Below are positions 18,052-26,886 of a stretch of DNA of 50,426 nucleotides, one piece after another. The notes beneath the pieces are model-generated. The model saw only the letters and a list, made by a program, of their open reading frames with translations, did no database searches and was not told the DNA's origin. Numbering within the stretch: the first letter of the stretch is position 1; every line of letters begins with the position of its first letter. Position numbers and translations under genes: made by a program. Source of the stretch: Chlorobiaceae bacterium. GTDB lineage: Bacteria > Bacteroidota > Chlorobiia > Chlorobiales > Chlorobiaceae. The stretch spans positions 1-50,426 of the forward strand of contig JAAXXL010000013.1 in the NCBI GenBank assembly GCA_013334485.1, in the 5' to 3' direction.

Positions 18052-20163
18052 ATGCAAAAAAAAATAGGCTCGCTTAAGGAACTCACAAGAAATCTCTGGT
18101 GGTCCTGGGATACAGATGCAAAACAAATTTTTGAAGAACTCTCTCCTCTGCTCTGGGAACGGAACAATCACAATCCAGTCGAACTGCTTCGGCATATCTC
18201 ACAAGATGAACTTGAGGCTCGAAGCTATGGCAAATACGGAAAAAAAATAGATGCCGTTCACGCCCGTTTTACTGAGTACATGAACGCAAAAGATACCTGG
18301 GCAGCAAAAAACGCACCGGAACTTGTTGAAAATCCTGTTGCCTATTTCAGCGCTGAGTTCGGTATTCATGAAAGCGTCAGAATATATTCAGGAGGACTCG
18401 GTGTACTTGCAGGCGATCACATTAAATCGGCCAGTGACCTCGGCATAAACTTTATCGGCATCACCCTTTTCTACAGGGAGGGCTACTTCCGCCAGTACCT
18501 CAATCACGACGGTTGGCAGATGGAAGACTACCCGCTTCAGCACCCCGAACATCTTCCCGTTGAAAAAGTAAAACGTCCGGACGGTAGTGATCTTATCATT
18601 TCGGTTAATATAGCACAAAGCGAAGTTTTTGCACAGGCATGGCGTTTAAAGGTAGGTCGGGCAACACTCTACCTGCTTGACACCAATATTGCAGAAAATG
18701 AGTCACACTACCGCGATATCTGCTGTCGTGTCTATGGTGGTGACCAGAATATGCGTATCAACCAGGAGATCCTTCTCGGAATCGGTGGCGTAAAACTGCT
18801 TGAAGAGCTCGGAGTAAAACCGGCAGTCTATCACATGAACGAAGGGCACTCCGCATTTCTTACCCTTGAACTGCTTGCAATGGAACTGGCAAAAGGAGTT
18901 TCAGAAAACCAGGCAAAAGAGAATGTCCGCGCACGCTGCGTCTTCACCACGCATACTCCTGTCCCTGCCGGCCATGACCGATTCTCGCGTGACATGATGC
19001 ACTACACCTTCGACAAGTATCTGAACGGAATAGGCATCAACTTTGATGACCTTATGCTGCTCGGATCTGAAGACCGTGATAACATCTACGGTCTGTTTAC
19101 CATGACGGTTCTGGCTCTCAACCTGTCACGTGCGGCAAACGGAGTATCAAAACTGCATGGAGAGGTTTCCCGCACCATGTGGCAGCACCTCTACAGTGGC
19201 AAAGAGGTTTCGGAAGTCCCGATCGGACATATCACCAACGGCGTTCACGCCAGCAGTTGGACATGCGGTTTGACCGACAACTTCTGGAAAAACCATGCTG
19301 AAAGCATTGACGAGATGACCCTTTCACGTGAAACTGCTGAAGCTGCTCTTGCAACAGTCTCCGATTATGAGATCTGGTCTCTGCGCTACAGTCTGAAGCG
19401 TAACCTGTTCGACTTTATCGACCGCTACCTTGCCAACCAGCTCTTTCACCAGCACTCCAACACCTTCTACAACGAGTACGATGTGATGCGCTCGCCGAAA
19501 AACACCTTCTCTCCTGATGTGCTGACCATAGGTTTTGCCCGCCGATTTGCCACTTACAAGCGCGCTCCGCTTATTTTCAGCGATCTTGAGCGTCTTGACA
19601 AAATCATAAATAATCCGGATACGCCTCTGCAGATCGTCTTTGCAGGAAAAGCCCATCCGCATGACGATGCAGGTAAAGACTATATCCGTCAGATTGTTCA
19701 GCACTCACGCAGACCGCAGTTTACAGGAAAGGTTATCTTCCTGGAAAACTATAATCTTGGTGTAGCAAAACGGATGGTTTCAGGCGTTGATATCTGGCTG
19801 AATACCCCGGTAAGACCAATGGAGGCAAGCGGAACATCAGGAGAAAAAACCGTACTGCATGGCGGACTGAATTTCAGTGTGCTTGATGGCTGGTGGCCTG
19901 AAGCCTACAACGGCGAAAACGGCTTTTCTATCGGAAATGGTGAATTCTTCGAAAATCATGAGGAACAGGACCGTTTCGATGCCGAAAAGATGTATTCCAC
20001 TCTGGAAAACCAGATTATCCCTGCATATTACAAGCGCAACGAAGAGAATATTCCGACCGAGTGGATCAAAAAGATTCGGAACGCTATTGCAACAATTGGA
20101 CCGGAATACAACACCCACAGAATGGTGAGAGATTATGCAACCCGTTACTATCTGAACAAGTAA
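18052..20163 (+). CDS. glgP: α-Glucan (glycogen) phosphorylase
   Basis: This 703-residue enzyme releases glucose 1-phosphate from stored glycogen. It belongs to the shorter bacterial α-glucan phosphorylase subfamily (LTRNLWWSWD at the N-terminus, AYFSAEFGIHESVRIYSGGL near 100, GIGGVKLLEELGVKPAVYHMNEGHSAF near 245). The PLP lysine is K599 within PMEASGTSGEKTVLHGG. Green sulfur bacteria store polyglucose, so this fits their dark metabolism. The start ATG at 18052 directly follows a TTAT stretch with no strong Shine-Dalgarno sequence. A 12-bp perfect hairpin lies 38 nt after the stop. Confidence 0.93.
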   Translation: MQKKIGSLKELTRNLWWSWDTDAKQIFEELSPLLWERNNHNPVELLRHISQDELEARSYGKYGKKIDAVHARFTEYMNAKDTWAAKNAPELVENPVAYFSAEFGIHESVRIYSGGLGVLAGDHIKSASDLGINFIGITLFYREGYFRQYLNHDGWQMEDYPLQHPEHLPVEKVKRPDGSDLIISVNIAQSEVFAQAWRLKVGRATLYLLDTNIAENESHYRDICCRVYGGDQNMRINQEILLGIGGVKLLEELGVKPAVYHMNEGHSAFLTLELLAMELAKGVSENQAKENVRARCVFTTHTPVPAGHDRFSRDMMHYTFDKYLNGIGINFDDLMLLGSEDRDNIYGLFTMTVLALNLSRAANGVSKLHGEVSRTMWQHLYSGKEVSEVPIGHITNGVHASSWTCGLTDNFWKNHAESIDEMTLSRETAEAALATVSDYEIWSLRYSLKRNLFDFIDRYLANQLFHQHSNTFYNEYDVMRSPKNTFSPDVLTIGFARRFATYKRAPLIFSDLERLDKIINNPDTPLQIVFAGKAHPHDDAGKDYIRQIVQHSRRPQFTGKVIFLENYNLGVAKRMVSGVDIWLNTPVRPMEASGTSGEKTVLHGGLNFSVLDGWWPEAYNGENGFSIGNGEFFENHEEQDRFDAEKMYSTLENQIIPAYYKRNEENIPTEWIKKIRNAIATIGPEYNTHRMVRDYATRYYLNK

Positions 20164-20201
20164 CGTGAACTGAACAAAACAACACGCATTCTCTACTTTC
20201 T

Positions 20202-20237
20202 GAACCAGACCGGGACCACCATATTCCGGTCTGGTTC
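20202..20237. other. Strong 12-bp hairpin between glgP and pyrD, without U-run
   Basis: GAACCAGACCGG / CCGGTCTGGTTC with a 12-nt loop forms a perfect stem. On the plus strand it is followed by AAAAAAG, not T residues, so it is not a classical rho-independent terminator. It may protect the glgP mRNA 3' end or act as an attenuating structure 30 nt before the pyrD start. Confidence 0.5.
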
Positions 20238-20267
20238 AAAAAAGTACCCCAACAAGCACCGAACATC

Positions 20268-21212
20268 ATGAGCCAAAACACTCCGTCAAGATCGGCCACA
20301 ATCGCATCGGTCTCCCTTGGCCGGGCCCTTGAACTGAAATCACCGGTACTCCTTGCTTCGGGCACCGTTTCCTATGGTGAAGAGCTAACTCAACTCTGTG
20401 ATCTCTCAACGATAGGCGGCATCGTTACCAAGGCAATCTCTCTTGAACCGAGGGCAGGAAACCGCCCCCGCCGCATTGCAGAAACCCCTTCAGGCATGAT
20501 CAACGCCATCGGACTGGCAAACGTCGGCATCGAGAGATTCATCTCTGAAAAAGTACCGTTTCTCACAAAGCTTGATACCGCAATTATTGTCAATATTGCC
20601 GGCCGTTCAATCGATGAATACTGTGAAGTTGTCTCCAGGCTTGACCAGGTGGAAGGACTCAGCGGATATGAAATAAACCTTTCATGCCCGAACGTCAAGG
20701 GTGAATGCATGATTATGGGAGTCAGCCGCGAGGCAACCTTTGAAATCGTCTCGGCACTGCGAAAAATCACCCCCCGTCACCTCATGATCAAGCTGACACC
20801 AAACGTCACTTCCATCAGTTCCATCGCACTTGCGGCAGAAGAGGCCGGAGCAGACTCTGTTTCACTCATCAATACGGTTGTCGGTATGGCGATAGACTAC
20901 AAAACCCGGAAGCCTTTGTTAAAGAACATCACCGGAGGACTCTCAGGACCGGCCATCAAACCTATTGCACTTGCAAAGGTATGGGAGGTCTATAATGCCG
21001 TAAAAATCCCGATCGTAGGAATGGGCGGCATTGCCAGCTTTGAAGACGCAATGGAATTTCTTCTTGCCGGAGCAAGAGCAGTACAGATAGGTACCATGAA
21101 CTTTGTCTATCCTGATATCGGAGAAAAGATAGCAGTGACGATTGAACAGCACTTCTCAGCACCGGGAGCAATACCAATCTCCGAGTACAGCGGAAGCCTG
21201 ATTACCGCTTAG
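20268..21212 (+). CDS. pyrD: Dihydroorotate dehydrogenase, class 1B catalytic subunit
   Basis: This 314-residue FMN enzyme oxidises dihydroorotate to orotate in pyrimidine synthesis. The catalytic cysteine sits in EINLSCPNVKG near residue 145 (cysteine marks class 1, serine class 2). The FMN/phosphate site is in VGMGGIASFEDAMEFLLAGA near 247. Short length and cytosolic character fit class 1B, which normally needs an iron-sulfur/FAD partner (PyrK); no pyrK is in this window. It converges with a DUF4407 gene, with a gap of only 10 nt. Confidence 0.93.
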   Translation: MSQNTPSRSATIASVSLGRALELKSPVLLASGTVSYGEELTQLCDLSTIGGIVTKAISLEPRAGNRPRRIAETPSGMINAIGLANVGIERFISEKVPFLTKLDTAIIVNIAGRSIDEYCEVVSRLDQVEGLSGYEINLSCPNVKGECMIMGVSREATFEIVSALRKITPRHLMIKLTPNVTSISSIALAAEEAGADSVSLINTVVGMAIDYKTRKPLLKNITGGLSGPAIKPIALAKVWEVYNAVKIPIVGMGGIASFEDAMEFLLAGARAVQIGTMNFVYPDIGEKIAVTIEQHFSAPGAIPISEYSGSLITA

Positions 21213-21222
21213 CAGCAGCTCT

Positions 21223-22368
21223 CTACCACCTCTTGTTTGACAGATATCGCTTTGCCCGCCCGCCGACTCTTTTCGAGCCCGGAGTGCGGTACTCACGGAC
21301 TATGCGATTGCGGGAAAGAAATGTAAAACTCGTCAACTGCGAAATTATTCTGGACTCTGCCTCCCTGATATCAACATCCGACGGCCCGATATCGGAGAGC
21401 AGCTTGACTATAAGTGGCGCACACTCAAAGGCAATAAAAAGAAGGGTAATAAACGTGACCGCATTGGCAGAGGAACGGCTGACATCGTCAGTTGATTGTG
21501 TCAACTCACCAAGCGCCCAGTTTCTGTCGGCAAAACCTGCAATTTCGATAGCCTGATCAAGCTCTTTGTCACTCTGTATCAACTGGCTGTTGATCCCCTC
21601 TGCCAATTTCTGGCGGTTCATATACTCCTGAAGTCCTGCAAGCCGGGCAGCAAGAAATTCAAGCCGGGCCTGTTTGGATTGCACAACAAGCTCCTTGTTC
21701 CTCGCATAGGTGCCATATCCCTCAACTCCGGACGTTGTTGCAGTACGGGAACCAAACACCTCCGCTTTCAGCTCCTCACGCAACCGGTTCACCTCGCTGC
21801 TCAGATTGTCATACTCTTTCTGGTAGGAGGCAATCTGACCAAGCTCCAAAGCATATTTCTCTTTGAAAGAGTTCTGAACATTTACTATCCGCGCCCTCTG
21901 ATCTGAAAGATAGCGCTCCCGAAGCTGCTCCCGGATCTCTTTGTCAAATATTTTCAATTCCAGGGGGCGGGCAATAACCATGGCAATCAATATGGCAAAT
22001 ATAAGTCGGGGGGATGCCTGATAGAACTGTTTCAGACCTTTTGAGCTTTTATTGATGCCTGAAACAATATATCGGTCAAGATTGAAGATCGCCAGCCCCC
22101 AGATAAGGCCGAAGAGGAGTGCCCATAACTCAGCAAAAGCAGAGCCTGCAAAAACAAAATAAAGAGCATATCCGCCGGAAAGAGCGGCAAAAAAAGCCGT
22201 AAAAAAAATGGTTGCGCCTATTCCGATATATTTGCTGTGCTCAGTCGGATATTTTTCAATCACTGAAACCGGAGTTCCGGAGCAAATCCAGAAAAAACGT
22301 TGTAATTGAGAAAAAGTCATATCAGTCCAATAAGTACTCACTTTGACCTCCCTGACACCTTTTGTCAA
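21223..22368 (-). CDS. DUF4407 membrane protein with coiled coil
   Basis: A 381-residue protein matching the DUF4407 layout. It has a FFWICSGTPVSVIEKYPTEHSKYIGIGATIFF-type N-terminus (conserved CP/T-E-x-x-K-Y pattern), three membrane helices between about 47 and 145, a long charged coiled coil (about 150-275, rich in E, K, Q, R and L), a further helix near 308-328, and a basic tail. Function is unknown; the shape suggests an inner-membrane protein with a long soluble stalk. Start at 22368; an internal methionine at M17 is an alternative. It is divergent from ispF across about 180 nt. Confidence 0.75.
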   Translation of the reverse strand: MTKGVREVKVSTYWTDMTFSQLQRFFWICSGTPVSVIEKYPTEHSKYIGIGATIFFTAFFAALSGGYALYFVFAGSAFAELWALLFGLIWGLAIFNLDRYIVSGINKSSKGLKQFYQASPRLIFAILIAMVIARPLELKIFDKEIREQLRERYLSDQRARIVNVQNSFKEKYALELGQIASYQKEYDNLSSEVNRLREELKAEVFGSRTATTSGVEGYGTYARNKELVVQSKQARLEFLAARLAGLQEYMNRQKLAEGINSQLIQSDKELDQAIEIAGFADRNWALGELTQSTDDVSRSSANAVTFITLLFIAFECAPLIVKLLSDIGPSDVDIREAESRIISQLTSFTFLSRNRIVREYRTPGSKRVGGRAKRYLSNKRW

Positions 22369-22547
22369 CGAAATTTCAGGAATATCTCACTCATTTCATA
22401 GAAGCGGATGCCGTAAAAGTGCAAATCATGTAAAATGATCTCTCTTTTCATGTGTTACTGACGGTCAAGAAGCCGCACTGTTCCATATATTCATGATTTA
22501 TTCTATCTTGGAAAGCTGCTGAAATAACCATTAAACTCTCTTTAACC

Positions 22548-23021
22548 ATGCGTATAGGAATCGGTATTGATGTACATCCCTTTGCTGAAGGACGGAAACT
22601 GGTGATCGGCGGTGTTGAACTTCCTGCAGAGAAGGGACTTGAAGGGCACAGCGATGCCGATGTGCTGCTCCATGCTGTAAGTGATGCACTGCTTGGCGCT
22701 GCGGCACTGGGTGATATCGGGCTGCACTTTCCCAATACAAGCATGGAATTCAAGGATATCGACAGCATGATTCTCCTGAAACATGTCGGCAAACTTCTTG
22801 AAAAAAACGGCTACCAGACGGTAAACGTTGATGCCATGCTGCTGCTTGAAGCACCGAAAATCGCTCCATATATCACTGATATGCGTAAAAATATTGCCCG
22901 ATGTCTCGGTATGGAGATTGGAACCATCTCGGTCAAGGCAACCACCAACGAAAAGCTCGGTTACATCGGCCGCGAAGAGGGTGCAGCCGCACATGCCGTC
23001 TGCATTATTCGCAAAATCTGA
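22548..23021 (+). CDS. ispF: 2-C-methyl-D-erythritol 2,4-cyclodiphosphate synthase
   Basis: This 157-residue enzyme makes the cyclic diphosphate of the non-mevalonate isoprenoid pathway, which supplies carotenoid, quinone and chlorophyll side chains. Metal ligands are visible in GIDVHPF (D8 and H10) and the H-S-D-A-D-V block ([19 protein letters not shown], near residue 33). The [19 protein letters not shown] and [16 protein letters not shown] (near 132) blocks are all present. Full length for the family, with no fusion to IspD. Confidence 0.96.
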   Translation: MRIGIGIDVHPFAEGRKLVIGGVELPAEKGLEGHSDADVLLHAVSDALLGAAALGDIGLHFPNTSMEFKDIDSMILLKHVGKLLEKNGYQTVNVDAMLLLEAPKIAPYITDMRKNIARCLGMEIGTISVKATTNEKLGYIGREEGAAAHAVCIIRKI

Positions 23022-23062
23022 GTACGCCGCTTTTGTTATCTTCGTATCTTGCAGTCAAACCC

Positions 23063-24337
23063 CTATGCCCCAACCTCACCCCTGAGAATACGAACCGGCT
23101 GATAGCGAGTAGCTTTTCGCGCAGGATTCATCGAAGAGAGAACCGCAATAAGAATACCGAAAACAATCACAATCAGGTGAGCATCAGGGGTTTCAACAAT
23201 GTTGATCCTGTCAGCTTTCAGTACACCTGCCGTACTCGCCTCAAAACGGATGGCAGAGACAAAATGGCAGATAACATGCCCTGCCGGGCTGCCGATCAAT
23301 ACGCCAAGGATACCGATCATCAGCCCTTCCAGCATAAATATTCTTGTGATGTTTCCCGCTGGCATTCCCATGGAACGCATGATGGCAATATCCTTGATCT
23401 TCTGCAATACGACGGTGGTCATGACCGAAGAGACACCGAGACCGGCAACAATAAAAACAAATCCGACAAGCACCAGAGTAATCAGGGCATTACGATTGTA
23501 AAACTCAATAACATTTCGGTTGGTTTCGTCCCAGCTCTCGCTTTTATAACCACTAAGCAGCTCTACCTCTCCGGCCGTCTTTCCTGCTCGCTCAACATGC
23601 GCAGTTCTTAAACCGATACCGGTCACCGAGTTCGAAGCAATCCCCTCCATTCTCTGGGCAAGGGCAAGATTGACATAGGCTTCCCGCTCATCCTTGGCAT
23701 TGAACCCGCTGCTGAAGCGGCCCACAACCGTTACCGGGAACTCTTCACTGTTTTTTGTCACCAGCACAATCCGTGAGTGGTATCCTGCATTAAGTTTTTT
23801 TGCAAGAAGATCTCCCACAAGAATACCGTTCGGAGTATAGGCAAGCTCCTCAAGAGCATTTTTTTCAATCAGATTTTTTTTAAGCCCGGCAATTTCGCCC
23901 TCAAGCTCAGGAACAACGCCGCGGGCAACGCAGGGAGTAAAGCGGGTTTTATTGCGGGCAAGCAGTTTGCTGAGAACAAATGGTGAAATACTCTGCAACT
24001 CTTTCAGTGAACTGATGCTCTGCACGACCCCTGCATAGTTCTTGATCACCTCCTGCCTGTCAGGTGTAACATTTTTTGTCACCATAGCAATACGCCGGGA
24101 ACGCTGACCGATGATATTGTCAGGGACGAGCGGAACAACTCTCTCGGCGGTGACCATCACATGCGGCATGGTATCAATAACCTTGTTAATGACATTCGAT
24201 GATGAACCACGCGCCACAGAGATCGTCGTTACCAGCATGGCTGAACCGACAGCAACACCAAGAGCGGTCAGAATGGTCTGGCGTTTTCTCTCCCTGAGAT
24301 GCACAAAAGCGATCCTCGCCTGATCCAGATAGTTCAT
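23063..24337 (-). CDS. FtsX/LolC-type ABC transporter permease
   Basis: A 424-residue permease with the MacB/LolC/FtsX arrangement. One helix lies near the N-terminus (after IAFVHLRERKRQTILTALGV), then a large periplasmic domain (about 45-285), then three C-terminal helices (about 290-315, 340-362 and 388-405). The characteristic cytoplasmic loop with KIKDIAIMRSMGMPAGNITR sits before the second of these. Members work with an ATPase to move lipoproteins, lipids or toxins across the inner membrane or to drive envelope processes. No ATPase gene is next to it, so the substrate is unknown. It converges with ispF (41-nt gap) and is divergent from pfkA. Confidence 0.82.
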   Translation of the reverse strand: MNYLDQARIAFVHLRERKRQTILTALGVAVGSAMLVTTISVARGSSSNVINKVIDTMPHVMVTAERVVPLVPDNIIGQRSRRIAMVTKNVTPDRQEVIKNYAGVVQSISSLKELQSISPFVLSKLLARNKTRFTPCVARGVVPELEGEIAGLKKNLIEKNALEELAYTPNGILVGDLLAKKLNAGYHSRIVLVTKNSEEFPVTVVGRFSSGFNAKDEREAYVNLALAQRMEGIASNSVTGIGLRTAHVERAGKTAGEVELLSGYKSESWDETNRNVIEFYNRNALITLVLVGFVFIVAGLGVSSVMTTVVLQKIKDIAIMRSMGMPAGNITRIFMLEGLMIGILGVLIGSPAGHVICHFVSAIRFEASTAGVLKADRINIVETPDAHLIVIVFGILIAVLSSMNPARKATRYQPVRILRGEVGA

Positions 24338-24521
24338 AAAAAAAAGAGAAGTTCAGGCGTTACGGAATGCCTCTGCATCTTTTTAAATTTTGTGGCTTTT
24401 CGTTGAAAAATCACACAAATAATCTATTTTGATTGCCATAAGCAGGAACCAGCAGTTCCTCAGATAAATAACTAAATTCGGCAGTTAAAAACTAACCTGA
24501 GCATTGAAGGAGAGCATTACA

Positions 24522-25727
24522 GTGAAAAAAATCGGCATTCTGACAAGCGGCGGAGATTGTGGCGGGCTCAATGCTGTGCTTAAAGGCGCGGCAATGATGG
24601 CCCTCTCGAAAAACCTTGAACTCTACATCATTCCCAACGGCTATGCCGGGCTCTACAACCTCATTGATCAACCAAGTATTGTCCATCTTAACCAGAATCG
24701 CCTTGACTTGTTTGATGCGAGTTTTGCAGGATCCGAAGCAGGGCACTCACGGGTTAAAATCAAGGCTATCAGCAATCCGGAAAAGTACAACCGCATCAAG
24801 GCGGGTATGAAAAAATTCGAGCTTGATGCTCTTGTCATAAGTGGTGGTGACGACTCCGGCAGCGTTATGGTTGATTTGAACCAGAATGGCATCCAGTGCA
24901 TCCACGCACCTAAAACAATGGATCTTGATTTGCAGACCTACTCTGTCGGTGGAGACTCAACTATCAACCGTATAGCGCAGTTTGTTCACGACCTTAAAAC
25001 CACAGGAAGAACACACAACCGGGTACTGGTAACTGAAGTGTTCGGTCGTTATGCCGGGCACACTGCTTTCCGCAGTGGCGTGGCCGCAGAAGCTGACTGT
25101 ATTCTCATACCTGAAATTCCGGCAGACTGGGATGTCGTTTACGAACACCTTAAGGAGCGCTTCACCCGAAGGATCAGGGAGAGCGATGTCAACAGCGGAA
25201 CCTATACCATTGTGGTTGCCGAAGGAATAAAGAATGCCGATGGCAGCGACATTGTTGATGAGTCAGCAGGTGTTGACGCATTTGGCCACAAAAAACTTGC
25301 CGGTGCAGGGAAATTCACCTGCCAGCAGATCCAGAAAAGAATGAAAACCGACCCGGATATGCCGATTTTCATGAAAGAGACCGGCATGTTCGTTGAAGGA
25401 ATCTACGAGATTCCCGAAGTTCGCGAAGTCCATCCCGGCCACCTTGTCCGTTCGGGCAGTTCATCTGCATATGATGTCAACTTCGGCTTTGAGGCTGGAG
25501 CTGCCGCAATACTCCTCCTTCTTGACGGTAAAACCGGAGTAACAATCTCCAAAGTCAGAGGGCGTAAAATTGAATATATCGAGTCCAGCAAGGCTATTGT
25601 ACAACGCCATGTCGACCTGGATCACGTTGCCATGTACGAAGCCCTCGGCATCTGCTTCGGACGCAAATCCGCCAGTTACGAGCCAATCCTTCGTGAAGTA
25701 GAAGGCGTTTACGAAAGGATCTACTGA
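24522..25727 (+). CDS. pfkA: 6-Phosphofructokinase with PPi-type active-site residues
   Basis: A PfkA-family protein of about 401 residues. The nucleotide/PPi pocket reads GGDDS (residues 108-112), where ATP-dependent enzymes have Gly at the second-last position, and PKTMDLD (130-136), where ATP enzymes have PGT. Asp and Lys there are the established markers of pyrophosphate-dependent enzymes. D134 and D136 keep the catalytic pair. PPi-PFK works reversibly and could serve both glycolysis and gluconeogenesis in an autotroph. The start is the GTG at 24522, because GAAGGAG at 24506-24512 is an ideally placed Shine-Dalgarno; an upstream TTG falls inside it. A terminator follows the stop. Confidence 0.88.
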   Translation: MKKIGILTSGGDCGGLNAVLKGAAMMALSKNLELYIIPNGYAGLYNLIDQPSIVHLNQNRLDLFDASFAGSEAGHSRVKIKAISNPEKYNRIKAGMKKFELDALVISGGDDSGSVMVDLNQNGIQCIHAPKTMDLDLQTYSVGGDSTINRIAQFVHDLKTTGRTHNRVLVTEVFGRYAGHTAFRSGVAAEADCILIPEIPADWDVVYEHLKERFTRRIRESDVNSGTYTIVVAEGIKNADGSDIVDESAGVDAFGHKKLAGAGKFTCQQIQKRMKTDPDMPIFMKETGMFVEGIYEIPEVREVHPGHLVRSGSSSAYDVNFGFEAGAAAILLLLDGKTGVTISKVRGRKIEYIESSKAIVQRHVDLDHVAMYEALGICFGRKSASYEPILREVEGVYERIY

Positions 25728-25746
25728 TCACGCTACATTTATCGGC

Positions 25747-25782
25747 AAAGCAGCCCCGCATCTCCCTGCGGGCCTGCTTTTT
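25747..25782 (+). terminator. Rho-independent terminator after pfkA
   Basis: AAAGCAGCCCCGC pairs with GCGGGCCTGCTTT with one mismatch, the loop is about 8 nt, and a run of five T residues (25778-25782) follows the stem. It lies about 20 nt after the pfkA stop. Confidence 0.85.
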
Positions 25783-25958
25783 GCTCTCATGGCGCACAAA
25801 CAATTACCCCACCTGTACTTCGAGGCTTTTCACCGCATCACAATAAGAGTAAACGCCCTTCCAGAGCAGAAAAACAGCTCTATGTACTTTTAAAAAACTC
25901 AAAACAATATATCTTTGAGTTTTAGAACGGTAACGATTTAACATCCAATACCTGCATC

Positions 25959-26870
25959 ATGAACAAGTCTGCTAAAATCTGGATGAACGGCGAACTGATT
26001 GACTGGAATGACGCCAAAATCCACATTATGTCCCATGTTGTCCACTATGGTTCATCCACTTTTGAAGGTATTCGCTGCTATGAGACCCTCAAAGGTTCTG
26101 CGGTTCTCTTTCTTGACGAGCATATCAAGCGCCTCAGGGACTCGTCGAAAATTTACCGTATTGAAATTCCCTATTCTGAAAAGGAGCTGAAAGATGCTGC
26201 CATCAGTACCATTCACGCCAACAGTCACAAATCCTGCTACATCCGTCCGCTGGTCTATCGCGGACAGGGAGCTTTCGGTGTAAACCCTCACCGTGCGTCC
26301 ATCGAAGTTGCCATTGCCACCTGGGAGTGGGGTACCTATCTTGGAGAGGATGTTCTTGAAACCGGTGTAGACGTTCGTGTCTCCTCCTGGACCCGTCCGG
26401 CTCCGAACACCCTTCCTTCATGGGCCAAAGCTGGAGGAAACTATCTGAACTCGCAGCTCATCAAAATGGAAGCCCTGATGGACGACTATGCCGAAGGTCT
26501 TGCGCTTGACGTCAACGGCTATGTTTCCGAAGGCAGCGGTGAGAATATTTTCGTCGTCCGCGATGGCGTGATTTATACTCCCATGTCAGGTCAGTCAATT
26601 CTGCCGGGATTTACCCGCTATGCGGTTATGCACATTGCAAAAGAGCTTGGCTATGAGGTTCGCGAAACACTCATTCCCCGTGAAGCACTCTATCTTGCCG
26701 ATGAGGTCTTTCTGACCGGCACGGCGGCAGAAATCACTCCGGTCAGAAGCATCGACAAATACCCGATCGGCAATGAACGGCGAGGCCCGATTACCGAAGC
26801 ACTTCAGCACCACTACCTGAAAATTGTTCAGACCGGTGACGATCCCTACAACTGGCTGACCTTTATCTGA
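25959..26870 (+). CDS. ilvE: Branched-chain amino acid aminotransferase
   Basis: This 303-residue class IV PLP aminotransferase exchanges amino groups between glutamate and the keto acids of valine, leucine and isoleucine. The start KIWMNGELIDWNDAKIHIMSH, the HYGSSTFEGIRCYE block near 30, the PLP lysine in SWAKAGGNYLNSQL (about 152) and the GSGENIFVVRDG block near 195 are diagnostic. D-amino acid aminotransferase and aminodeoxychorismate lyase are relatives, but length and motifs fit IlvE. holB starts 16 nt after its stop, so the two are probably co-transcribed. Confidence 0.94.
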   Translation: MNKSAKIWMNGELIDWNDAKIHIMSHVVHYGSSTFEGIRCYETLKGSAVLFLDEHIKRLRDSSKIYRIEIPYSEKELKDAAISTIHANSHKSCYIRPLVYRGQGAFGVNPHRASIEVAIATWEWGTYLGEDVLETGVDVRVSSWTRPAPNTLPSWAKAGGNYLNSQLIKMEALMDDYAEGLALDVNGYVSEGSGENIFVVRDGVIYTPMSGQSILPGFTRYAVMHIAKELGYEVRETLIPREALYLADEVFLTGTAAEITPVRSIDKYPIGNERRGPITEALQHHYLKIVQTGDDPYNWLTFI

Positions 26871-26886
26871 ACATGACAGAACGGGC

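Noticed and set aside
24504-24521. TTG start six codons upstream of the chosen pfkA start
   Set aside because: The TTG falls inside the Shine-Dalgarno sequence that serves the GTG at 24522, and the added residues have no family counterpart.
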